42,032 nt of DNA from an uncultured Pseudacidovorax sp. Its GTDB lineage: Bacteria > Pseudomonadota > Gammaproteobacteria > Burkholderiales > Burkholderiaceae_C. The notes below the pieces were generated by a model that did no database searches, was not told the origin of the DNA, and saw only the letters and a list, made by a program, of their open reading frames with translations. Positions 25,674 to 32,701 of the stretch are shown here, one piece after another. How positions within the stretch are numbered: position 1 is the stretch's first letter; every line of letters starts with the position of its first letter. The stretch lies in assembly GCF_913773995.1 (NCBI RefSeq), contig NZ_CAJYES010000260.1, positions 1-42,032 on the forward strand. The letters are read 5' to 3'. Both the position numbers and the translations under genes were made by a program.

Positions 25674-26660
25674 ATGCAACACCGTCGTCAATTCCTCCAC
25701 ACGCTGGGCGGCGCGGCCGCCCTGGGCGCCCTGTCGCCCCTGTCGGCCTTCGCCCAGGCCATCGAACAGGTCAAGATCATGTACGGCTTTCCAGCCGGCA
25801 GCGCGGGCGACACCGTCGCCCGCCGCGTGGCCGAGAAGATCGCCGGCACCCCTTATGCCAAGGGCGCCTATGTCGAGAACAAGCCGGGCGCCGGCGGCCG
25901 CATCGCGGTCGAGACGCTGAAGAACTCCACGCCGGACGGATCCGTGCTCACGCTGGCGCCGGTGTCGGCCCTGTCGGTGTACCCGTACATCTATCCCAAG
26001 CTGACCTACAAGCCGGAGGACGTTACGCCCGTCTCCATCGGCGCCATCATGTTCCACGGCCTGGCCGTGGGCCCCGCGGTGCCGGCCGAGGTGAAGACGC
26101 TGAAGGACTTCCTGGCCTGGGCCAAGGCCAACCCCAGCCAGGCCAGCTACGGCTCGCCGGGTGCCGGCTCGATGCCGCACCTGCTGGGCGCGCTGCTGGG
26201 CATGCGCTCGGGCGTGGAGCTCAAGCATGTGCCCTACCGCGGCACCGTGCCCAGCATCACCGACCTGGTGGGCGGCCAGATTGCCGCCGCCATGAACCCC
26301 AGCGGCGACTACCTGCAGTACATGAAGAACGGCCGCGTGCGCGTGCTGGCCACCTCGGGCAAGAAGCGCTCGCCCTACCTGCCCGATGTGCCCACCTTCA
26401 CCGAATTGGGCTACCCGGACGTGACCTCGGAAGAGTGGTTCGGCTTCTACGCGCCGGCCAAGACGCCGGCCGCCACGCTGGCCTCGGCCAATGCGGCGAT
26501 CAATGCGGCGCTGAAGGACAAGTCGGTGATCGACTCGCTGGCATTGGTGGGCCTGGTGGCCCACGGCACCACGGCGCAGGACATGGCTGCGGACCAGAAG
26601 GCCGAATACGAACGCTGGGGCCCCCTGGTCAAGCAGATCGGCTTCACGGCGGAATCTTGA
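25674..26660 (+). CDS. Bug family (tripartite tricarboxylate transporter type) solute-binding protein
   Basis: A 328-residue Bug/TctC periplasmic receptor. The N-terminus has a twin-arginine-like signal (HRRQFLHTLGGAAALGALSPLSAFAQ), so Tat export is likely. The mature part shows family motifs YGFPAGSAGDTVARRVAEK, VENKPGAGGRIA, YGSPGAGSMPHLLG and HVPYRGTVPSITDLVGGQI. Bug proteins bind carboxylates and aromatic acids. No TctA/TctB permease is in the window, so it either serves a distant permease or works as a sensor, both common for orphan Bugs in Burkholderiales. Its position between two esterases suggests it binds their product. Confidence 0.92.
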   Translation: MQHRRQFLHTLGGAAALGALSPLSAFAQAIEQVKIMYGFPAGSAGDTVARRVAEKIAGTPYAKGAYVENKPGAGGRIAVETLKNSTPDGSVLTLAPVSALSVYPYIYPKLTYKPEDVTPVSIGAIMFHGLAVGPAVPAEVKTLKDFLAWAKANPSQASYGSPGAGSMPHLLGALLGMRSGVELKHVPYRGTVPSITDLVGGQIAAAMNPSGDYLQYMKNGRVRVLATSGKKRSPYLPDVPTFTELGYPDVTSEEWFGFYAPAKTPAATLASANAAINAALKDKSVIDSLALVGLVAHGTTAQDMAADQKAEYERWGPLVKQIGFTAES

Positions 26661-26661
26661 G

Positions 26662-26770
26662 CTCCCCCAGGCTGCGCGCTTCGCGCTTCGCCAACCCCCT
26701 CGCGGGGGCGCTCCCAGCGGCCTGGCAAAGCCAGTGCCGCGGGAGCCCTGGCGTGGCCTGCTCCGCGGCC
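26662..26770. repeat. Dispersed intergenic repeat, copy 2
   Basis: A C5/G5 hairpin (26695-26699 with 26704-26708), CAGCGGCC and CTGGC-AAA-GCCAG (26722-26734) are followed by TGGCCTGCTCCGCGGCC (26754-26770). The last 17 nt recur exactly, inverted, at 30841-30857. The rest of this 207-nt gap before the second esterase shows no gene. Confidence 0.7.
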
Positions 26771-26867
26771 ATTCGACGCACAACGCGCCTGGTGTCGTGA
26801 CGCCGTTGCCTCCCGATCTGGCCGGCTCTTACGATGCCGGCTCCGCGCCGTTTGCGAGACCCCGACC

Positions 26868-28562
26868 ATGAACACCTTCCGCCTTGCCGCCATCGGCGGC
26901 GCCATCGCCCTGCTCAGTGCCTGCGGTTCGCGGCCGCCCGAGGCGGCCACGGCCATGAAGGCGGCGCGCCCCGGCGAACTGCACACCTGCGAAAGGCTGG
27001 AAGCCGCGCCGGGCGTGGTGTTCACCACTGTGCGCAGCGTGCCGGCCGGGCCGGTGGCCATCCGCGGCGGCAGCGAACAGGCGCCGGCGCATTGCCTGGT
27101 GCAGGGCCGCATGGCCGAGCGCACCAGCACGGTGGACGGCCAGCGCTACGCCATCGGCTTCGAGCTGCGGCTGCCTCAGGCCTGGAACGGCCGCTTCCTG
27201 TTCCAGGCCAACGGCGGCCTGGACGGCGTGGTGGTGCCGGCGCTGGGCGGCATCGGTGGCGGCGGGCCGCGCACCAATGCGCTGTCGATGGGCTTCGCCG
27301 TGGTCAGCAGCGACGCCGGCCATCCGGCGCCCAATCCGCGCTTCGGCCTCGATCCGCAAGCACGGCGCGACTACGGCTACAGCGCCGTGGCCCAGCTCAC
27401 GCCCGTGGCCAAGCAACTGGTGGCCCAGGCCTATGGCCGCCCGGCCGACCGCTCCTACATCGCGGGCTGCTCCAACGGCGGGCGCCATGCCATGGTGGCG
27501 GCCTCGCGCCTGCCGCAGGCCTTCGACGGCGTACTGGCGGGCGACCCGGGCTTCCACCTGCCGCGCGCGGCCGTGGCCCAGCTCTACGGCGCGCAGCAGT
27601 ACGCGGCGCTGGCGACGGCCAAGACGCCGCAGGGCGATCCCGACCTGCAGACCGCGTTCACACCCGGTCAGCTCCAGACCCTCTCGCGCGCCGTGCTGGC
27701 GCGCTGCGACATGCTCGACGGCCTGACCGACGGCATCGTCGGCGACCTCAAGTCCTGCCAGGCCCGCTTCAACCTGGGCCGCGACGTGCCCACCTGCACC
27801 GCCGGCCGGCAGGACAGCTGCCTGGACCCGGCCCAGAAGATGGCCCTGGCCCGCGTCTTCGCCGGCGCGCGCGACAGCAGCGGCAGGCAGCTCTACAACA
27901 GCTTCCCCTTCGACCCCGGGGTCTCGGGCGCCAACTGGCGCGAATGGAAGCTGGCCAGCCCCGCCACCCGCGACGCCGGTGCCGTGGCCTTCATCTTCAG
28001 CACGCCGCCGATGGCCGACCGGCCGCAGGGCTTGGCCTTCGCGCTCGGCTTCGACATGGACCGTGACGCCCCGCGCATCGACGCCACGCAGGCCCCGTAC
28101 GACGAATCGGCCATGGCCTTCATGGTGCCGCCCAATTCAGAACGCCTGCAGTCGCTGCGGGCCCGCGGCGGTCGGATGATCGTCTACCACGGCACCGGCG
28201 ATCCGGTGTTCTCGTCCGACGACACGGCCGCCTGGTACGACCGCCTGCAGACCACGCACGCCGGCCGGGCCGGCGAGTTCGTGCGCTACTTCCCGGTGCC
28301 GGGAATGAACCACTGCAGCGGCGGCCCTTCGACCGACCATTTCGACATGCTCACGGCGCTGGTCGACTGGGTCGAAGGCGGCCATGCGCCCGAGCAGGTA
28401 CAGGCCGAGGCACGCGGCCCGGGCTCGCGCCAACCCAACCCGGAGGTTCCGGCCAACTGGGCGCCAGACCGCACCCGGCCGCTGTGCCCCTATCCCGCCG
28501 TCGCCCGCTTCCGTGGCGGCGACACCGAACGCGCGACCAGCTTCGCCTGCGTCGCGCCCTGA
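26868..28562 (+). CDS. Tannase/feruloyl esterase family lipoprotein, MHETase-like (paralogue 2)
   Basis: A 564-residue paralogue of the esterase at 23837. The lipobox LLSAC gives Cys19, but there is no long Pro-Ala linker. The catalytic set is complete: Cys201-Ser202 (GCSNGG), Asp445 (HGTGD), His482-Cys483 (GMNHCSGG). Both paralogues share FGLDPQAR, GNGG/ANGG-type strands and the TRPLCPYP ending. Divergence in the lid region (about residues 230-420) suggests a different ester specificity. It ends 17 nt before the acyl-CoA dehydrogenase gene, so the two are probably cotranscribed. Confidence 0.9.
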   Translation: MNTFRLAAIGGAIALLSACGSRPPEAATAMKAARPGELHTCERLEAAPGVVFTTVRSVPAGPVAIRGGSEQAPAHCLVQGRMAERTSTVDGQRYAIGFELRLPQAWNGRFLFQANGGLDGVVVPALGGIGGGGPRTNALSMGFAVVSSDAGHPAPNPRFGLDPQARRDYGYSAVAQLTPVAKQLVAQAYGRPADRSYIAGCSNGGRHAMVAASRLPQAFDGVLAGDPGFHLPRAAVAQLYGAQQYAALATAKTPQGDPDLQTAFTPGQLQTLSRAVLARCDMLDGLTDGIVGDLKSCQARFNLGRDVPTCTAGRQDSCLDPAQKMALARVFAGARDSSGRQLYNSFPFDPGVSGANWREWKLASPATRDAGAVAFIFSTPPMADRPQGLAFALGFDMDRDAPRIDATQAPYDESAMAFMVPPNSERLQSLRARGGRMIVYHGTGDPVFSSDDTAAWYDRLQTTHAGRAGEFVRYFPVPGMNHCSGGPSTDHFDMLTALVDWVEGGHAPEQVQAEARGPGSRQPNPEVPANWAPDRTRPLCPYPAVARFRGGDTERATSFACVAP

Positions 28563-28579
28563 CTTTCCGCCCGCTTCCC

Positions 28580-30277
28580 ATGGATTACGCCCCCCGCCCT
28601 GAAGACGTCCGCTTCCTCCTCGACGCCGTCCTCGGTGCCTCGCAGCAGCTCGCACGACTGGCGCCGTTCGCCGAGGTCGATGCCGACCTGCAGGCCCAAG
28701 TGCTGGAACAGGCCGCCACCTTCGTCGGCGAGGTGATCGCCCCGCTGCAGCGTGACGGCGACGAGATCGGCTGCCGCCTCGAAGGTGGCCAGGTCCACAC
28801 GCCGCCCGGCTTCGCCGCCGCCTACCAGGCTTTCGTGGAGGGCGGCTGGCCCAGCCTTTCCGCCGCGTCCGAAGACGGCGGCCAGGGCCTGCCTGCCGTG
28901 CTGGAGGCCGTGCTCTACGAATGGCTGGCCGGCGCCAACCACGGCTTCACCATGGCGCCCGGCCTGCTGCATGGCGCCTACGAATGCATCCGCCACCATG
29001 CCAGCGACGACCTCAAGGCGCGCTACCTGGGCAAGGTCGCCACCGGCGAATGGCTGGCCACCATGTGCCTGACCGAGGCCCATGCGGGCAGCGATCTGGG
29101 CCTGGTGCGCACCCGCGCCGTGCCGCAGGCTGACGGCAGCGTGCGTGTCTCGGGCACCAAGATCTTCATCTCGGGCGGCGAGCACGACCTCACGCCCAAC
29201 ATCGTCCACCTGGTGCTGTGCCGCCTTCCCGATGCGCCCGCCGGCCCGAAGGGCCTGTCGCTGGCGCTGGTGCCCAAGGTCCTGGACGACGGCGCGCGCA
29301 ACGCGGTGCAGTGCGAGCGCATCGAGGAAAAGATGGGCCTGCACGGCAGCCCCACCTGCGTGATGCGCTTCGACGACGCCACCGGGTGGCTGGTCGGCGA
29401 GCCGGGCCGCGGCCTGGCTGCGATGTTCGTCATGATGAATGCGGCCCGTCTGCATGTGGCGCTGCAGGGCATCGGCCTGCTCGACGCCGCGTGGCAGAAG
29501 GCCCATGCGTATGCGCAGGAGCGCCGCCAGATGGTGGCGCCGGGCGCCGACCGCGCCTCCGGCCCCAGCCTGATCGCCGAGCATCCGGCAGTCGCCCGCG
29601 TGCTGGACGTGCAGCGGGCCTGGATCGACGGCGGCCGGCTCATCGCCTATCGCACTGCGCTCCAGCTCGATATCGCGCGCCATGCCGAGGACGCCAAGGC
29701 ACGCGAGGCCGCGCAGCAGTGGTGCAGCTACATCACGCCGGTGCTCAAGGCCGCCTGCACGCAGCAGGGCTTCGACGGCGCCAGCGCCTGCCTGCAGGTG
29801 TTCGGGGGCCACGGCTATGTGCGCGAATGGGGCATCGAGCAGATCCTGCGCGACGCCCGCGTGACCATGATCTATGAGGGCACCAATGAGATCCAGGCCA
29901 TCGACCTGCTGGTGCGCAAGGTGCTGCCCGATGCCGGCGCCGGCTTCGCGGCCACGCTGCTGGCGCTGCGCGACGAGCTGGACGCCTCGCGTGATGTCGA
30001 TGCCGATGCGCAACGTCGCCTGGCGCAGTTGCGCTACCTGACCACGCAGATCGCCATGGCCGCGCATGCCCAGCCACGCCTGCCCTACGAGCTGGCCGAC
30101 GACTACCTGCGGCTGGTGATGGTCACGCTGCTGGCCTGGGCCTGGGCCCGCATCGAACAGGCACCGGGCGCTGGCGAGGCGCAGGCGCGCGCGGCAGCCG
30201 CCTTCCGCCGCTGGGTGCTGCCGGAGTTCGACATGCGCGCGGCGATCGTCAAGAAGGCCTGCGAGCCGCAGGGGTGA
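28580..30277 (+). CDS. Acyl-CoA dehydrogenase with C-terminal extension
   Basis: A 565-residue flavoprotein of the long acyl-CoA dehydrogenase subgroup (DmdC-like size). The FAD/substrate motifs MCLTEAHAGSDLG and ISGGEHDL, and the catalytic base Glu433 in IYEGTNEIQ, are intact. An extra helical C-terminal domain of about 110 residues follows. In phenylpropenoid clusters such an enzyme converts saturated hydrocinnamoyl-CoA to cinnamoyl-CoA, as proposed for HcaD in Acinetobacter, so it would let the pathway accept dihydro acids. That assignment is inferred from neighbours. No strong Shine-Dalgarno is seen. Confidence 0.9.
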   Translation: MDYAPRPEDVRFLLDAVLGASQQLARLAPFAEVDADLQAQVLEQAATFVGEVIAPLQRDGDEIGCRLEGGQVHTPPGFAAAYQAFVEGGWPSLSAASEDGGQGLPAVLEAVLYEWLAGANHGFTMAPGLLHGAYECIRHHASDDLKARYLGKVATGEWLATMCLTEAHAGSDLGLVRTRAVPQADGSVRVSGTKIFISGGEHDLTPNIVHLVLCRLPDAPAGPKGLSLALVPKVLDDGARNAVQCERIEEKMGLHGSPTCVMRFDDATGWLVGEPGRGLAAMFVMMNAARLHVALQGIGLLDAAWQKAHAYAQERRQMVAPGADRASGPSLIAEHPAVARVLDVQRAWIDGGRLIAYRTALQLDIARHAEDAKAREAAQQWCSYITPVLKAACTQQGFDGASACLQVFGGHGYVREWGIEQILRDARVTMIYEGTNEIQAIDLLVRKVLPDAGAGFAATLLALRDELDASRDVDADAQRRLAQLRYLTTQIAMAAHAQPRLPYELADDYLRLVMVTLLAWAWARIEQAPGAGEAQARAAAAFRRWVLPEFDMRAAIVKKACEPQG

Positions 30278-30306
30278 CGGGGCGGCGGACCTAGACTGCG
30301 ATCGCC

Positions 30307-30789
30307 ATGACGCCTGCCAAGCCCCGAACACGCAAGCCCGTTCAGCCCCCGACCACGGCGCCTGAGCCGCTGGACAGCCATGTGCTCGAGAGCCTGGTGG
30401 GCTACAACGCGCGCCGCGCCTACCTGGTCGTGTATGTCGCCTTCGCCGAGCGGATGGCCGTCTATGGCCTCAAGCCGACGGATTTCTCGGTGCTCTCGCT
30501 GCTGGCGCACAACCCGGGGGCCACCTCGCGCCAGCTCTGCGCGGCGCTGGACATCCAGCCGCCCAACTTCGTGAGCCTGGTGGCGGCCATGGACCGCCGC
30601 GGCCTGATCGAGCGCCGACCCCATCCGCACGATGGCCGCGCGGTGGGACTGCACCTCACGCCGGCCGGCCACCAGCTCATGGTCGAGGCGGAAGAGGCCG
30701 TGATCCAATTGGAGAAGGAGGCCAGCCACAAGCTCACCGACCGCGAGCGCGAGACCTTGATCCGGCTCTTGCAGAAGATTTACCTGTAG
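30307..30789 (+). CDS. MarR family transcriptional regulator, HcaR/CouR-like candidate
   Basis: A 160-residue winged-helix regulator. The recognition region runs TSRQLCAALDIQPPNFVSLVAAMDRRGLIERRPHPHDGRAVGLHLT, including the beta-wing with its conserved DxR (DGRA). MarR repressors of hydroxycinnamate genes typically respond to the CoA thioester. It lies 29 nt after the acyl-CoA dehydrogenase gene and probably controls the dyads at 20021-20050. The N-terminal 20 residues are Pro/Thr-rich and less certain, and an internal start is possible. Confidence 0.87.
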   Translation: MTPAKPRTRKPVQPPTTAPEPLDSHVLESLVGYNARRAYLVVYVAFAERMAVYGLKPTDFSVLSLLAHNPGATSRQLCAALDIQPPNFVSLVAAMDRRGLIERRPHPHDGRAVGLHLTPAGHQLMVEAEEAVIQLEKEASHKLTDRERETLIRLLQKIYL

Positions 30790-30840
30790 CGCGAGAGCGC
30801 GCCGCAAGGCATGGACCTGGCGTCACCTTCCGCATCAGAC

Positions 30841-30959
30841 GGCCGCGGAGCAGGCCATGCCAGTGCACCCGAGGAGCTGGCTTCGCCAGGCCTCCGGGTG
30901 CGCCCCCCTCCAAGCCGAAGGCGCCAGAGAGCGGGGGAGCCGCGAAGCGGCTTGGGGGG
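30841..30959. repeat. Dispersed intergenic repeat, copy 3 (inverted), with terminator-like hairpin
   Basis: This copy begins with a 17-nt exact inverted match to 26754-26770, followed by CTGGC-TTC-GCCAG (30877-30889). It then has a larger hairpin in which C6 and CAAGCCG (30903-30917) pair with CGGCTTG and G5 (30948-30959). It lies between the convergent MarR and SDR genes and could end both transcripts. Confidence 0.65.
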
Positions 30960-30968
30960 TGCTTCAGT

Positions 30969-31733
30969 TCAAGCCGTACGCACGTCCGCCACCGGCTGGG
31001 CGCCGAAGTCCGGCCGTTCCAGCCAGGCCAGCACCTTGCGGGCGGCCGATTCGGGCGAATCCAGTTGGCCGTTGCGATGCAGGGCCTCGAAGCGGCCACG
31101 GTCGGGAAAGAGCGCCGCGTCGGCGCTGCGCAGCGCGATCTGCATGTCGGTGTCGATCACGCCCGGCGCCAGCGACACGATGCGGGCGCCACCTTCCTCG
31201 GTCTCCTCCAGCGCCACAGCGCGGGAGAAGTGGTCCATGCCCGCCTTGGCGGCGCAGTACGCTGCCTGGCTGCCCATCGCATTGCGGCCCAGCCCCGAGG
31301 AGATGTTGAGCACCTGCCGCGGCACCGACCAGCCGGCGGTCGCCGACAGGAAGGCGCTGGTCAGCAGCAGCGCCGCCTCCAGCCCCACGCGCAGCGCCGC
31401 CGACAGCTCGGCCAGCGAAGCCCGGGCCAGCGGCGCGGTACGCCCCACGGTGCCCGCGTTGTTGATCAGCACGGCGCTGGCCAGGGGGGACGGGTCCTGC
31501 GCGGCCAGCCAGGCGGCCAGCCGCTCGGCGACCGACAACGGATCGGCCAGGTCGGCCGACCACTGCAGCACCTCGCTGCCCGCGGCGATCGCTTCGGCCT
31601 CCAGCGTGGCATCGGTGCCGCGCGACAGGCACAGCAGCCGCACGCCGCCGCGCGCCAGCAGCTGGCTGGCCATGGCGCGGCCCATGCCGCGCGACGCGCC
31701 GGTCAGCACGACGAGTTGGTTGAAAGCGTTCAT
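30969..31733 (-). CDS. Short-chain dehydrogenase/reductase of unknown substrate
   Basis: A 254-residue classical SDR with TGASRGMG (NADP-type motif with a following Arg), NNAG, an SS(G) catalytic Ser strand (NISSGLGRN), the catalytic YCAAK and SLAPGVIDTDMQ. It resembles the sepiapterin reductase-like / YueD group, but the substrate is unknown. ATG 31733 has AAGGAG upstream on the minus strand. It is convergent with the MarR gene and downstream of the TSUP gene on the same strand (67-nt gap). Confidence 0.88.
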   Translation of the reverse strand: MNAFNQLVVLTGASRGMGRAMASQLLARGGVRLLCLSRGTDATLEAEAIAAGSEVLQWSADLADPLSVAERLAAWLAAQDPSPLASAVLINNAGTVGRTAPLARASLAELSAALRVGLEAALLLTSAFLSATAGWSVPRQVLNISSGLGRNAMGSQAAYCAAKAGMDHFSRAVALEETEEGGARIVSLAPGVIDTDMQIALRSADAALFPDRGRFEALHRNGQLDSPESAARKVLAWLERPDFGAQPVADVRTA

Positions 31734-31800
31734 GGAGAAGGCACTCCTTGCAGTGAAGGTCGAGGAAGGGGCAGCGCAAGCGACGAGGTCGCTGCTGCCC

Positions 31801-32625
31801 TCAGAAGAAGCCATCCCACACCAGCTTGAGGCCAGTGAGGAACATGCCGGCATAGACGCAGCGATAGAACCAGATCGGATCGATGCGCCGCGCGATGTGC
31901 ACGCCCGCCCAGACACCGAGCGGCGCGAGCGGCATCAGCAGCAGCGAGGTGCTCAGGTTGCGCGCATCCAGCAGGCCCAGCCAGGCATAGGGAATCCACT
32001 TGGCCAGGTTCACCAGGAAGAACAGGTAGGCCAGCGTGGCCGTGAAGACGATGGGCCGCAGCTTCAGGGGCAACAGGTAGGCATTGAGGGGCGGCCCGCC
32101 CGCATGCGAGATGAAGCTGGTGAAACCCGACAACACCGTGAGCACCCAGCCCGCCGCGCGCGAGGGCGGCGGCGCATCGGAACGCGGTGGAAACAGCAGC
32201 CGCTGCGCCAGGAACAGCAGCGTGCACACGCCCACGAGACCGGCCACCGTCGCCGCCGACAGCACATGGAAGAGCAAGGCGCCCAGCACGACGCCCACCA
32301 GCGCAGGCGGCACCAGGAAGGCCAGCAACCGACGGTCCAGGTCGTGACGGAAGGCGGCGATGCCCAGCACGTCCATCACGAACAGCACCGGCATCAGGAT
32401 CGCAGCCGCACGCGGCACCGTCACGGCCAGCGACATCAGCGGCACCGCCAGGGAGCCGAAACCGGCCCCGAAACCGCTCTTGCCGATGCCCAGCAGCAGC
32501 ACGGCAGGCACGGCGACCAGATAGAAGGCGGGATCCGCGATCGGCGCGGCAAGGAAGTCGGGGAGGGACAAGGCAGTGGTGGCCGCGCGGCGGACCGTGG
32601 CAAGCAGGCTGGGCGAAGCGGGCAT
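31801..32625 (-). CDS. TSUP family (TauE/SafE) membrane permease
   Basis: A 274-residue protein with about eight hydrophobic helices. It shows the duplicated TSUP pattern: the first repeat has LLLGIGKSGFGAGFGSLAVPLM and the second has LSGFTSFISHAGGPPLNAYLLP. Family members export or import sulfonates, sulfite or other organic anions, and the substrate here is unknown. ATG 32625 is preferred to ATG 32652, which adds nine residues of no family similarity. It may share a transcript with the SDR gene. Confidence 0.9.
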   Translation of the reverse strand: MPASPSLLATVRRAATTALSLPDFLAAPIADPAFYLVAVPAVLLLGIGKSGFGAGFGSLAVPLMSLAVTVPRAAAILMPVLFVMDVLGIAAFRHDLDRRLLAFLVPPALVGVVLGALLFHVLSAATVAGLVGVCTLLFLAQRLLFPPRSDAPPPSRAAGWVLTVLSGFTSFISHAGGPPLNAYLLPLKLRPIVFTATLAYLFFLVNLAKWIPYAWLGLLDARNLSTSLLLMPLAPLGVWAGVHIARRIDPIWFYRCVYAGMFLTGLKLVWDGFF

Positions 32626-32701
32626 TGTGCCCAGGGCCGCTCCGGGGGGCACGGAGCCTGGCCCGCCCTGCCCCGGGCCCGCGGCAGGCCGGCCATGAGC
32701 C

